Numbered from the stretch's first letter, positions 51,365 through 60,744 are shown. The stretch: 64,000 nt of DNA from 1-14-2-50-31-20 sp965370315 (GCA_965370315.1 CBDUTO010000005.1:1-64000), one strand, 5' to 3'. Numbers and translations are program-made. Notes: generated from the letters alone by a model not told the origin.

Positions 51365-52555
51365 ATGAATAGAATAATTCTAGCAATAGTAGTTCTTTTT
51401 ATATCTATCCAAATAAACGCGCAGGATGCTGAGATGAATAAACTTCAGAAGATAATAGATGCAGTAAAATCTGAATATACTCCAGATAAGAGGGTTGCAT
51501 TGTTTAATGTTACTATTAAAGAAAATGAATCAGGTATGGTTTTAACTGGTGAAACAACAGAACTTGATGCAAAAACAGAGTTAATTAATAGAATTAAAAA
51601 TGATAAAATTGATATTCAAGATTCTATAAAAACTCTTCCAGATGAAAAACTAAAAGGTAAAGTATTTGGAATTATAAATAATTCTGTTGCTAATCTCAGA
51701 GGTAAACCTACACATTCAGCAGAATTGGTAACTCAAGCTATATTGGGTACACCTGTGAGAGTTCTAAAAAAGAAAAATGGTTTTTATTTAATTCAAACAC
51801 CAGATAGATATATAGCCTGGGTTGGGGATGGACTTAAAACCATGAATAGAGAAAAATATAAAGAATGGTATAATGCGGATAAAATAATTTTTACTAAAGA
51901 ATATGGATTCTCTTATTCTGAAACTAATGAAAAGTCTGAAAGAGTATCCGATTTAATAATAGGAAATATTCTTGAAAAAGTTGGTGAAGAAGGGGAGTTT
52001 ATAAAAGTAAAATATCCTAATGGGGCTGAAGCTTTTGTCTTAGCCAACGAAAGTGCTAATTATAAAACTTGGCTCGAGAATGCATATCCAACTAAAGAGA
52101 ATATAATTGCTACCGCTAAGCTTTTTAAAGGCAATCCATATTTGTGGGGTGGAACTTCTGCAAAAGCATTGGATTGTAGCGGTTTTACAAAAACAGTCTA
52201 TTTCCTTAATGGTGTGGTATTAGATAGGGATGCATCTCAGCAAACTCACAAAGGAATACTAGTTGATACTGAAGATGGTTTTGAAAATTTAGTAGCTGGC
52301 GATCTTGTGTTTTTTGGAAAGAAGGCAAAAGATGGAAAGAGAGAGAGAGTAACTCATGTGGGAATTTATCTTGATGATTTAGAATATATTCATGAAGCGG
52401 GTCAAGTTAAATACAATAGTTTTGATAAATCAGCAGAAAATTTTAGCAAGCATCGACTAAAGGGTTTTATCCGAGCTAGGAATATAATTCCTTCCGTTGG
52501 TGAAAATGGTATAGAACTTATAAAAAACAATAAATTCTATAACGGAGAGTTATAA
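51365..52555 (+). CDS. NlpC/P60 (C40) peptidase with SH3-like domains, gamma-D-glutamyl-diamino acid endopeptidase type
   Basis: 396 residues. Signal peptide 1-19 (IQINAQ). Two SH3-like modules (about 95-230, with GIINNSVANLRGKPTHSAELVTQ) lead into the C40 domain (about 240-380): GNPYLWGGTSAKALDCSGFT with catalytic C271, THVGIY with H331, and H343 in YIHEAG. The RGKPTHSAE pattern is typical of dipeptidyl-peptidase VI-like enzymes that cut the gamma-D-Glu-diaminopimelate bond of murein peptides. The dipeptide epimerase downstream processes the L-Ala-D-Glu they release. Acts in the periplasm or outside. Confidence 0.85.
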   Translation: MNRIILAIVVLFISIQINAQDAEMNKLQKIIDAVKSEYTPDKRVALFNVTIKENESGMVLTGETTELDAKTELINRIKNDKIDIQDSIKTLPDEKLKGKVFGIINNSVANLRGKPTHSAELVTQAILGTPVRVLKKKNGFYLIQTPDRYIAWVGDGLKTMNREKYKEWYNADKIIFTKEYGFSYSETNEKSERVSDLIIGNILEKVGEEGEFIKVKYPNGAEAFVLANESANYKTWLENAYPTKENIIATAKLFKGNPYLWGGTSAKALDCSGFTKTVYFLNGVVLDRDASQQTHKGILVDTEDGFENLVAGDLVFFGKKAKDGKRERVTHVGIYLDDLEYIHEAGQVKYNSFDKSAENFSKHRLKGFIRARNIIPSVGENGIELIKNNKFYNGEL

Positions 52556-52674
52556 TAAAACAAAATAGAAGAAGCTTTATTGAAACACCATGAATATTAG
52601 GTAGCGCAGTTCTAACTCCTGGAATATTTATAAATAATTTCGTAAAAATATTAATATAGTAGGTACTTATAAAA

Positions 52675-53697
52675 ATGAAATTCTCATTCAAACCTTTTAC
52701 CTTAGAACTTAAACACGTCTTTACAATAGCAACTAGTTCTCGGTCAACAAGTCCAGTAATGCTTACGCAAATTGAGCATGATGGTGTAATTGGATATGGA
52801 GAAGCATCAATGCCACCTTACCTTGGTGAATCTCATGAAACTGTATCTAAGTTTTTATCGAAAGTAGATTTGTCTCAATTTAATGATCCATTTAAGATGG
52901 AAGAAATTCTTGACTACGTTGATGGGATTGAAGAGAAAAATCCAGCAGCAAAAGCCTCCATTGATATTGCACTTCATGATTTGGTTGGAAAACTAATTGG
53001 GCAGCCTTGGCACAAAATATGGGGATATGATGCATCAAAAACTCCACAGACTTCTTATACTATTGGAATTGATACAGCAGAAGTTGTAAAGAAAAAAGTA
53101 AAGGAAGCAGTCTCATATAGTATTCTAAAAGTTAAATTGGGTAGAGATACTGATAAAGAGATGATTGAAACAATCCGCTCTGTAACAAATAAGCCTCTTG
53201 TTGTCGATGTTAATCAAGGCTGGACGGATAAACACTTTGCTCTTGAAATGATTAATTGGTTAGACGAAAGGGGAGTGAAAATGGTAGAGCAACCAATGCC
53301 TAAAGAGCAAATAGATGATATGGCTTGGTTAACTGAAAATTCACCCCTACCAACATTTGCAGATGAATCTCTACAGAGAATTCCTGATATAATAAAAGCT
53401 CATGGTATTTATTCTGGAATTAATATTAAATTAATGAAGTGTACTGGATTACGTGAAGCCCACAAGATGGTAAATTTAGCAAAATCGTTGGATATGAAAG
53501 TGATGCTTGGTTGTATGACTGAAACTTCATGTGCTATCTCTGCAATCTCACAGCTTGCTCCTGAAGCAGATTGGGCTGATATTGATGGAAACTTACTGAT
53601 TGCTAATGATCCATATAAAGGGACTTTAGTTGTTGATGGGAAACTTACACTTGCTGATACGCCTGGTATTGGTTTAACTGATGTAAAAGTTCATTAA
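52675..53697 (+). CDS. L-Ala-D/L-Glu (dipeptide) epimerase, enolase superfamily
   Basis: 340 residues. It epimerises L-Ala-D-Glu from murein to L-Ala-L-Glu for reuse in the cytoplasm. The muconate-lactonising subgroup layout is intact: K152-x-K154 in LKVKLG, metal ligands D178 (VVDVNQGW), E205 (VEQPMP) and D230 (FADES), and the second catalytic lysine K252 in INIKLMKCTG. ATG 52675 follows a gap of 119 bp after the C40 peptidase gene. Other dipeptide specificities are possible, but the neighbour supports this one. Confidence 0.85.
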   Translation: MKFSFKPFTLELKHVFTIATSSRSTSPVMLTQIEHDGVIGYGEASMPPYLGESHETVSKFLSKVDLSQFNDPFKMEEILDYVDGIEEKNPAAKASIDIALHDLVGKLIGQPWHKIWGYDASKTPQTSYTIGIDTAEVVKKKVKEAVSYSILKVKLGRDTDKEMIETIRSVTNKPLVVDVNQGWTDKHFALEMINWLDERGVKMVEQPMPKEQIDDMAWLTENSPLPTFADESLQRIPDIIKAHGIYSGINIKLMKCTGLREAHKMVNLAKSLDMKVMLGCMTETSCAISAISQLAPEADWADIDGNLLIANDPYKGTLVVDGKLTLADTPGIGLTDVKVH

Positions 53698-53707
53698 ACT
53701 ATTACAT

Positions 53708-53778
53708 GTTATTTCGAACATGTTCTTAGTGAGAAATCTCTTATAACTTTGCAAGATTTCTCACATTCGTCCGAAAGT
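53708..53778. repeat. Long intergenic hairpin repeat (AGATTTCTCAC family)
   Basis: GTGAGAAATCT (53729-53739) and AGATTTCTCAC (53754-53764) are a perfect 11-bp inner stem; TTTCGAAC (53712-53719) and GTCCGAAA (53769-53776) form the outer arms with one mismatch. Similar in design to the repeat at 11005. It sits between convergent genes and may end both transcripts. Confidence 0.75.
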
Positions 53779-53803
53779 ACAATTTGTATTACTAATAATA
53801 TTT

Positions 53804-54487
53804 CTACTTAACAATTACTCCCCATTCCATTACATAATAATTCTCTCTTTTTCCAATATCTATTATCGGAGCAGAAATATTATTTTCGCTATTATCTCTA
53901 CCTTGGATGTAGTAAAACAATCTAAATATATTCTTAGGTTCATGTGAAAAATTTAGAACAATCATTTCTTCTATATCGGAATTATACTGAGGATAAATTT
54001 CATAATATTCTGAATCTACCAATCTTGGAATCCAATAATCTATAAAATCTTTAATTTCACTATTACTAAAATTGTGAGTCTCTAAATTATCTTCAAAAAA
54101 AGTTTTAAGAGAACTTTGTTCAATAATCCATCCATGCTCTTTTTGGAATAAATCTGGAACGTCACACTCATAAAACAGATACTCATATTCTCCATTTATA
54201 ACCCCATTTGGCTCAACTGTTACATCCCATCCCGTATTATAATCTGGAATAGACTCGGTTACTTTTCCACCAATTGGAAATGTGATATTAACCGATAAAT
54301 CAATTTTCTCTGTTGGGTAAATATAAATATTAGGTTTGTAAACAATTACATTTGATGTATCAATATTAGATGTATCAACATGTGTTGTGTCATCATCACA
54401 TGTTTCAGTGGGGGAGTCATTGCACCCGCTATTTAAAATAACAAAGAAAATAGCTGTTAGAAATATTATTAGTGCTTTTGTTTTCAT
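53804..54487 (-). CDS. Lipoprotein of the KPxIYIYP family, function unknown
   Basis: 227 residues. A lipoprotein signal (FFVILNSGC, lipid on C22) is followed by an Asp/Thr-rich spacer (CDDDTTHVDTSNIDTSN). The domain begins KPNIYIYPTEKIDLSVNITFPIGGKVTESIPDYNTGWDVTVEPNG and continues YEYLFYEC. I have seen this KPxIYLYP...GW-x-V-x-A-x-PDG...YLFWEG pattern in hypothetical proteins of several phyla, without an assigned function. It ends in MEWGVIVK. Probably sits on the periplasmic or outer surface. Confidence 0.65.
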   Translation of the reverse strand: MKTKALIIFLTAIFFVILNSGCNDSPTETCDDDTTHVDTSNIDTSNVIVYKPNIYIYPTEKIDLSVNITFPIGGKVTESIPDYNTGWDVTVEPNGVINGEYEYLFYECDVPDLFQKEHGWIIEQSSLKTFFEDNLETHNFSNSEIKDFIDYWIPRLVDSEYYEIYPQYNSDIEEMIVLNFSHEPKNIFRLFYYIQGRDNSENNISAPIIDIGKRENYYVMEWGVIVK

Positions 54488-54593
54488 GGGGTCCTCTCTT
54501 TTTTTTTAATCACAAAATAATATAGTTACTCTAGTAATGTTTAATTTTTCAAATTATCCACATATCCTTTTATATATTCCCGAGAATACTTTA

Positions 54594-55676
54594 TCACTTC
54601 TGAGCTCGAGCAATATTTAACATAGCTGCAACAAAAAATATAATATTAGCTAACCAACCAGTGAGGATAGGGGACATCACTCCGTTTTTTCCAAAAGCTT
54701 GACTAATGCTCATAAATACTAAATATGAAAAAGTAATAACAAGATTAATTCCAAATTGTAGTGCAAGTCCACCTTTGCGTTTATTTGTAGAGAGTGGCAA
54801 TCCGAATAGGACAGTAATAATAGAGGCAAAGGCAAAAGCAATTCTTGAGTGATATTCAATCTGAACGCGCTTCGGATTATTTCCAGCGACGAGCATTTCG
54901 TCTGCAAGTTCATCAAGTTCAGAGAGTGTCATCTCTTCATTTTTTGTTTGTTTTTTAAGTACATCCTTTGGAAGAAAATGAAGATTATCAATCTCTAATT
55001 TACTAAATATTTGTTGCGTTTCAGATATATCAGAAAAATCTCTTTTCACACCTTCAATTAAATTCCAACTAGCAGAGGTTGTATCATACTTCATTTTTTT
55101 TGCATCAATTCTGCTAATCATTTTAGTAATATTATTCGGATCGAAATCTTGTATACTTATAATTCGTGCTTGATTGTTTGATACATTGTAAGAGGAAATT
55201 GTAACAATTCTAGTTTTAGTATCTTGAAAAAATATATTGTGCCCACTCCTTATTTTACCAAATCCCCAGTATTCTCGTTCAATACCAACTTTAACTTTAT
55301 TTGCGAGAGGGGAAATATAACCTCCAAAATAGATAGAAAATAAAGAAATTAACACAGTAGTTATAATGAATGGAGCCATATATCTATAAAGACTCATTCC
55401 ACTTGCTTTTAAAGCTGTTACTTCATTTAAATCAGAAAGCTTTCCCGTTACAAAAAGCGCAGCAAGTAATACTGCTATAGGTGTCATGTAGCGAATCATC
55501 TGAGGTAGAAATACACTATAATATTTTAGAATTATAATTAGAGGAACATCATTTTCTATAAACTCATCTAGATGCTCCATTAAATCAACAACTAGAAAAA
55601 TTGCTAAAAAAGTTAATAACGCAAATATAGTTGTTAGAAGAAATTGTTTAATTAGATATCTATCAATTATCAGCAT
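54594..55676 (-). CDS. lptG: LPS export ABC transporter permease LptG
   Basis: 360 residues from ATG 55676, with AAGGGG upstream; the longer frame is rejected. YjgP/YjgQ family: transmembrane helices at about 10-30, 55-75 and 95-115, then a periplasmic beta-jellyroll-like domain (about 130-270), then three more helices at about 275-355. It moves lipopolysaccharide from the inner membrane into the Lpt bridge together with LptF and LptB. It overlaps the 3' end of lptF by 14 bp. Assignment as G rather than F rests on order and the shorter form; the two families are similar. Confidence 0.85.
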   Translation of the reverse strand: MLIIDRYLIKQFLLTTIFALLTFLAIFLVVDLMEHLDEFIENDVPLIIILKYYSVFLPQMIRYMTPIAVLLAALFVTGKLSDLNEVTALKASGMSLYRYMAPFIITTVLISLFSIYFGGYISPLANKVKVGIEREYWGFGKIRSGHNIFFQDTKTRIVTISSYNVSNNQARIISIQDFDPNNITKMISRIDAKKMKYDTTSASWNLIEGVKRDFSDISETQQIFSKLEIDNLHFLPKDVLKKQTKNEEMTLSELDELADEMLVAGNNPKRVQIEYHSRIAFAFASIITVLFGLPLSTNKRKGGLALQFGINLVITFSYLVFMSISQAFGKNGVMSPILTGWLANIIFFVAAMLNIARAQK

Positions 55677-57057
55677 AATTCCCCTTATTTCCACTTTGCT
55701 TAATAACCGATTCAGTTTTATATTTTTTTGGAATTAAAACTGTGAGGAAATCAAAACTAATTGTTACTTTTTCTTTAGCACTTTTAATTGTTAAATAAAC
55801 TCCTAGAACTAGAAGAACCACATTTGCACTCCACATTCCCCAAAATGCAGAAAGAAGTTCACGATCAGCAAGCTTTTCACCTCCCATTAGAAATGCCCAA
55901 TACATTAAAAAGAATATTAGGCTAATTCCAGCAGCTGTTCCTAAACCACCTTTTCTGGTCATAGTTCCTAATGGCGCACCTACTAAAATAAATAATATGC
56001 ATGCAATAGGAATTGAATATTTTTTATGTATTTCCACTAAATATTTACTAATACTTTTGGAATTACTGCGTAACCTACTATTACTTGAACGAATGCTTCC
56101 TCTTGCAGTTTTAACTTTATCACCAACTCGCAAGTAAATGTATTTATCCGATTTCCTGTAGCTCACGTCTCTAGAAGGATTAGTATTTGGTAAAAAATAG
56201 TTGGCTAATTTCTCATCCTTTTCAGATTGAAACCGTTCTTTAATAACGTTTAAACTATCCACTCGTTCTAGCATAGCATAAGCACTTAATTCTCTATCAC
56301 CTCTATGTAAATTTTTTCCCTCAGTTTGATTAAAAGAAAAAATATCTGCATCCATTACAATCTTGTGGCGTTCAAAAATCAATTTTCTATAAGTTTTAAA
56401 ATCATAATTATTTGATGTATGAACTTCTCCATCATACAAGTCTAATACTAAATTTGCCATATTTTTGGAAAAATACAATTCACCTCGTTTTGCAGTTACA
56501 ACATTTATATTTTTTGGGTCTGATTTGTCATAGATTGTTAAATCACGAAGTTCATTTGTTTTTCTATCAATTTCTCTTGCGAGAATGGACTTGTTTGGGA
56601 TATCTTGAGAGAATACACCAGGTACTAGTGAAAGTGTTGGTTTCTTACGAGAGATATCATCTCTTAAAATACGAGCAGCATGGTTGGCATCTGGATAGAC
56701 ATGGTTGTTAAAGAGTATTAATAAGCCAGCAATAATAATGCTACCTACAATGGGAGGTATTAGCATTTTATATAAACTCATTCCAGAAGCTTTTAAAACA
56801 GCAATTTCGTTATTCTGTGCTAGTGAGCCAAATGCCATTAGCGTAGAGATTAATACAGACATGGGAATTACAAGTATTAGCATCCAAGCTAAATTATAAG
56901 TAACTAACTGAATTATCACCCATGAGCTTAAACCTTTTCCAATCAATTTATCAGCAAACTTCATAAAAAATTGAAGTAAGAAAACAGACATCAAAGTAAA
57001 AACTGAGAAGATGAATGGTCCGATATGAGCTTTTAATATATATTTATAAATTAGCAC
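55663..57057 (-). CDS. lptF: LPS export ABC transporter permease LptF
   Basis: 464 residues from a GTG at 57057. Same six-helix plus periplasmic domain plan as LptG, with N-terminal ILKAHIGPFIFSVFTLMSVFLLQFFMKF and the C-terminal helices from IPIACILFILVGAPLGTMTRKGGLGTAAG. The periplasmic part is about 100 residues longer than usual and holds a charged insert (KSDKYIYLRVGDKVKTARGS...SKSISKYL) before the last helices. It is first in the lptF-lptG pair. It is divergent from pta. Confidence 0.85.
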   Translation of the reverse strand: MLIYKYILKAHIGPFIFSVFTLMSVFLLQFFMKFADKLIGKGLSSWVIIQLVTYNLAWMLILVIPMSVLISTLMAFGSLAQNNEIAVLKASGMSLYKMLIPPIVGSIIIAGLLILFNNHVYPDANHAARILRDDISRKKPTLSLVPGVFSQDIPNKSILAREIDRKTNELRDLTIYDKSDPKNINVVTAKRGELYFSKNMANLVLDLYDGEVHTSNNYDFKTYRKLIFERHKIVMDADIFSFNQTEGKNLHRGDRELSAYAMLERVDSLNVIKERFQSEKDEKLANYFLPNTNPSRDVSYRKSDKYIYLRVGDKVKTARGSIRSSNSRLRSNSKSISKYLVEIHKKYSIPIACILFILVGAPLGTMTRKGGLGTAAGISLIFFLMYWAFLMGGEKLADRELLSAFWGMWSANVVLLVLGVYLTIKSAKEKVTISFDFLTVLIPKKYKTESVIKQSGNKGNYADN

Positions 57058-57190
57058 TTATTAAAATACTCTCTAGAGTTGGTGAATAATAATTAACTTA
57101 CAAAAATAGTAAAACTGAACTATAAATTGGAGTAAATTAACAACTCTCATCATTTTTATCTCAGAGATAATTTGCAATTTATTTATATTT

Positions 57191-57287
57191 AGGGGGTGGA
57201 ATAATTAATTCATTTCTAGATTGTTAATTAGTTTTTATTATTGATTATATATCCTAAGATTTGCTTGGTTATTATATTCCACCCCCT
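57191..57287. repeat. Inverted repeat in the pta leader/lptF-pta divergent region
   Basis: AGGGGGTGGAATA (57191-57203) and TATTCCACCCCCT (57275-57287) are perfect 13-bp inverted arms separated by 71 bp. The right arm is 37 bp before ATG 57325. It could be an operator pair, a looping site or an mRNA structure for pta control. The GC-rich arms stand out in an AT-rich region. Confidence 0.65.
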
Positions 57288-57324
57288 TACAAACTTAAAA
57301 TTAAAATTCTATAATGAGGAAGAA

Positions 57325-58308
57325 ATGAGTGATATTAAGCTATTGAATGAGATGAATGCGAAGGCAAAGTTACGAATGCGCACTATTGTTTTACCAGAAT
57401 CTCACGATGAAAGAGTATTAAAAGCTGCTGAAATTTTAACAAAAGATAATTTGGTTAAAGTAATTACAATTGGAAATGAAGAAGAAATTAATAAAAGTGC
57501 ATCAGAACTTGGAGTTGATTTAAGTGGTATAGAAATTGTTGATCCAGAAACCTCTGATTTAACTCCAGGCTTTGCTGAAACTTTTTATCAAGCTAGAAAG
57601 CATAAAGGAATTACACTTGAAGATGCTAACCAAATAATGAAAAAGGACTTATTTTTCGGTTCAATGATAGTAGGTGAGGGTAAAGCAGATGGTTCTGTTG
57701 CTGGCTCTACTGCTTCAACTGGTGATGTTTTGAAAGCTGCCTTTCAATGTGTTGGAATGCCAAAGGGAATATCTATTGTATCAAGTCTCTTTCTAATGAT
57801 TTTTCCAGATAAAACGTACAGTTATGCTGATTGTGCTGTAGTTCCAAATCCAGACGCAGCTCAGCTTGCGGATATTGCAATTTCAACAGCAGATAATCAT
57901 AAAAAATTAACTGGTGAAGAACCAAATGTTGCAATGTTATCGTTCTCAACAATGGGAAGTGCAAAACACGAGGATGCTGATAAAGTTATTGAAGCAACAA
58001 GAATTGCAAAAGAGAAACGCCCTGATCTTAACATTGATGGGGAAATGCAATTTGATGCAGCAACAATTGTATCAATTGGTAAGAGAAAAGCTCCAAATAG
58101 TAGAGTGGCTGGAAGAGCTAATGTTTTAGTATTTCCAACTTTGGAAGCAGGTAATATTGGATACAAAATTGCACAACGCCTTGGTGGAGCTGAAGCTGTT
58201 GGCCCAGTAGTACAAGGTCTGAAAAAACCGCTTTTTGATTTAAGTCGTGGATGCAGTGTTGATGATATAGTTAACACAAGTGTAATTGCTTCTCTAATGG
58301 CTGATTAG
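57325..58308 (+). CDS. pta: Phosphate acetyltransferase
   Basis: 327 residues from ATG 57325, with GAGGAAG upstream. A longer TTG frame from 57241 reads through the inverted repeat and is rejected. It interconverts acetyl-CoA and acetyl phosphate. The family signatures are clear: IVLPESHDERVLKAAEIL, GEGKADGSVAGSTASTGDVLKAAFQ, ADCAVVPNPDAAQLADIAISTADN and LSFSTMGSAKHE. It is the short form, without the N-terminal DRTGG domain. No ackA is adjacent. A strong terminator follows. Confidence 0.93.
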   Translation: MSDIKLLNEMNAKAKLRMRTIVLPESHDERVLKAAEILTKDNLVKVITIGNEEEINKSASELGVDLSGIEIVDPETSDLTPGFAETFYQARKHKGITLEDANQIMKKDLFFGSMIVGEGKADGSVAGSTASTGDVLKAAFQCVGMPKGISIVSSLFLMIFPDKTYSYADCAVVPNPDAAQLADIAISTADNHKKLTGEEPNVAMLSFSTMGSAKHEDADKVIEATRIAKEKRPDLNIDGEMQFDAATIVSIGKRKAPNSRVAGRANVLVFPTLEAGNIGYKIAQRLGGAEAVGPVVQGLKKPLFDLSRGCSVDDIVNTSVIASLMAD

Positions 58309-58334
58309 TAGATAATAATTATCGACAGAAATTG

Positions 58335-58369
58335 ACCTCTAAGAATGTAATATTCTTGGAGGTTTTTTT
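58335..58369 (+). terminator. Intrinsic terminator after pta
   Basis: ACCTCTAAGAAT (58335-58346) pairs with ATTCTTGGAGGT (58352-58363), with one T-G pair, followed by a run of seven T. Confidence 0.9.
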
Positions 58370-58416
58370 ATATATTGTTCTATACTTATTATCGATTAAA
58401 AATAATAGGAGTTTTA

Positions 58417-58866
58417 ATGGAAATCGAATTTCTGGAACTTTCATATAAAATAGAGAAATTAAATAAATCGGATAAAGCATCATGGGGAATTATGACTCCA
58501 CAACATATGGTGGAGCATTTAATTTTAGCAGTTCGTTCGGGCAATGGTAATCTTGAAGTAGAGTGTTTCAATCCAGTAGAGAAACTTCCTATTTTGAAAA
58601 GATTTTTAATGAGTAGTAGAGATTTACCAAAAGGTTTTCAAAATCCACTTTTAAAAGAAGGATTGGAAGACTTGATATTTACTTCATTAGCAGAAGCTAA
58701 AACAAATCTAAAAACCGAAATTGAATTACATTTTAGTTTTTATCAAAAAAATCCTAAGAATAGTGTTGTAAATGCAACATTTGGAGAATTAAACTTTGCA
58801 GAATGGAATCAATTCCATAAAAAGCACTTTGAGCATCATTTGAAACAATTCAAACTAATTGACTAG
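58417..58866 (+). CDS. DUF1569/DinB-like putative metal-dependent protein
   Basis: 149 residues from ATG 58417, with AATAGGAG upstream. A helical bundle with conserved His in WGIMTPQHMVEHL (H at about 26 and 31) and FHKKHFEHHLKQF near the C-terminus, the layout of DUF1569/DinB-like proteins where histidines hold a divalent metal. Members may act as thiol-dependent transferases or hydrolases, but no substrate can be read here. Monocistronic. Confidence 0.75.
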   Translation: MEIEFLELSYKIEKLNKSDKASWGIMTPQHMVEHLILAVRSGNGNLEVECFNPVEKLPILKRFLMSSRDLPKGFQNPLLKEGLEDLIFTSLAEAKTNLKTEIELHFSFYQKNPKNSVVNATFGELNFAEWNQFHKKHFEHHLKQFKLID

Positions 58867-58891
58867 TTTGTTCTACTTTTCTATAATCATG

Positions 58892-58913
58892 AATAATCAA
58901 TTTTTAGATTATT
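58892..58913. terminator. Weak hairpin at a convergent junction
   Basis: AATAATC (58892-58898) and GATTATT (58907-58913) with an AATTTTTA loop. Overlaps the stop codon of the transporter gene. Tentative. Confidence 0.3.
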
Positions 58914-59808
58914 ATTTAAAACTCAGTTTTGAAACACGAATGATTGAATAAATTAGTAAAATTGTTCCAATCCATTGGAGCCAATCGAGCATATTGTCGT
59001 GTAGAAAATACTCTAATAAGATTGCAGTAAGGGGAAATGAAAGTTCAGCAATTGTTGCAACTGATGCAGAAATTCTTTTAAGTCCATAGTAGTACAAGAA
59101 AATTGCAAGTCCACCAGATGTAAAAGCAATAATTCCAAAAATCATCCATTGTAATTCAGTTACTTCTTTAACAGTTGAAAAGTCACCAACAATTAGAACA
59201 ACAATAAACATAATAATTGCAGTTGCTACAAATCGTAAATATGTACCAACTTCGTATGTAATATTTTTTAATGCTCGTTTACTCAGAACTGTAGAGAATC
59301 CAAAACTAAATGCAGCGAGAAGTGCAAATAATGCTGCAACAACAGTATGGTCGCCAGTATCTAGATCCGGAATACTTAAACCAAAAGTCATTAAGATAGC
59401 ACCGAGAATTGAGAGTGCGGCCCATTTAAGAAAATCTTGTGGCAGCTTTTCCTTTAATAACATAGATGCTAATACTAATGCAAATACTGGTTGGAGTTTT
59501 TGCATTAAAACAACAACAGAAAGGTTTACATAATCAACATAAAATAGAGCTTTTGTAATTGCCATTGTTCCAATAGCACCACCAAATATTGCTACACCCA
59601 AAAAAGAAAGGATATCTTTTGTTTTTAGATTTTTTAAATCTGTATATTTTTTAAATAATATAGGAGTTATTAAAGTCGCAACAATAATGCTTTCCAAAAA
59701 GACAACAAATGGCACTGGTAGTGTGTATAAATGAGGGCGAAGTAAAATAGAATCGATACCCCAAAAAGATGCTGCAATTATTACAAATAAAGGTGCAAAC
59801 CTATTCAT
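58912..59808 (-). CDS. EamA/DMT-superfamily transporter
   Basis: 298 residues with ten hydrophobic helices arranged as two EamA repeats of about 145 residues. The first starts FAPLFVIIAASFWGIDSILL and includes LQKLQPVFALVLASMLLKEKLP. The second starts VVAALFALLAAFSFGFSTVLSKRAL and includes ISASVATIAELSFPLTAILLEYFLH. DMT carriers export or import small metabolites; the substrate is not predictable. It is the first gene on its strand, divergent from the Crp-like regulator. Confidence 0.88.
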   Translation of the reverse strand: MNRFAPLFVIIAASFWGIDSILLRPHLYTLPVPFVVFLESIIVATLITPILFKKYTDLKNLKTKDILSFLGVAIFGGAIGTMAITKALFYVDYVNLSVVVLMQKLQPVFALVLASMLLKEKLPQDFLKWAALSILGAILMTFGLSIPDLDTGDHTVVAALFALLAAFSFGFSTVLSKRALKNITYEVGTYLRFVATAIIMFIVVLIVGDFSTVKEVTELQWMIFGIIAFTSGGLAIFLYYYGLKRISASVATIAELSFPLTAILLEYFLHDNMLDWLQWIGTILLIYSIIRVSKLSFK

Positions 59809-60057
59809 TAAATTATATCACTTTCTTAAAATATTTTATTAAAACAAAAAGCAAATATAGTAAAATCATTTTGCATTTCTATAAAAGAAAAAATGAGCCG
59901 GGAGGATTTTTCCGCACAATGAATTAACTTTATGCCTTGATCAATTGCAGTTTAGTGTTTTTAACAATTTTTCTAGGGAACTCATTTTGCTTAGAAAATG
60001 TAAAAATATTACTTATTTTATATTCATAAAATCAAATTCAATTGGAGTGTTACTAAG

Positions 60058-60744
60058 ATGTCAGAACAATCAAAGCTTTGGTATTTAGAGAATTTCAACA
60101 TGTTTGAAATGATGAATAAGCCAGAAATGATGGAGCTAGATTCAATAACTTCAATGCAGACTATTAAAAAATCTCAACCAATTTATTTTGCAGAGGATTC
60201 ATCAAACTCTATTTTTTTTCTAAAGAAAGGAAGAGTTAAGCTAACCAGAATGTCGCCAGAGGGAAAAGAACTAATTGTTGCACTAATAAATCCTGGTGAT
60301 GTTTTTGGTGAGATGTCAATTTTAGATGTTGGTGAAAGAACTGATTTTGCTACAACAATGGATGAATCTTTGATATGCGCAATTAGTAAAAATGATTTCA
60401 AAAAATTTGTTAAAAAAAATCCAAAGCTTAATTTGGAAATCACGAAACTCATTGGCTTCAGAATGCGGAAATATAGCGAGCGCATTGAGGAGCTAGTTTT
60501 TAAAGATGCAGAGCAAAGAGTTGTTTCATTTATATATAATTTAGCAACTGAACAAGGGAAACGAATTGGAGATGAAATATTCTTGAAACCATTTTTAACT
60601 CATCAGAATATTGCAGAACTAACTGCATGTACTCGACAAACTGTTAACTCAATTTTAACTGATTTAAGAGAGCAGGGGATAATTGATTTTGATAGAAAGA
60701 AATTGATAATTCATAAAGAATCGGAACTGAAAAAACTTAAGTAG
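60058..60744 (+). CDS. Crp/Fnr-family transcriptional regulator
   Basis: 228 residues from ATG 60058, with TTGGAG upstream. The cNMP-binding beta roll is at about 25-135 (FLKKGRVKLTRMSPEGKELIVALINPGDVFGEMSIL). The HTH_Crp is at about 165-215 (LTHQNIAELTACTRQTVNSILTDLREQGII). It has only two cysteines, not an FNR Fe-S cluster, so it is CRP-like. The cNMP phosphate-binding Arg-Ser pair is not clear (ERTDFATT instead of RSAT), so cAMP binding is uncertain. Its target may include neighbouring genes. Confidence 0.88.
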   Translation: MSEQSKLWYLENFNMFEMMNKPEMMELDSITSMQTIKKSQPIYFAEDSSNSIFFLKKGRVKLTRMSPEGKELIVALINPGDVFGEMSILDVGERTDFATTMDESLICAISKNDFKKFVKKNPKLNLEITKLIGFRMRKYSERIEELVFKDAEQRVVSFIYNLATEQGKRIGDEIFLKPFLTHQNIAELTACTRQTVNSILTDLREQGIIDFDRKKLIIHKESELKKLK

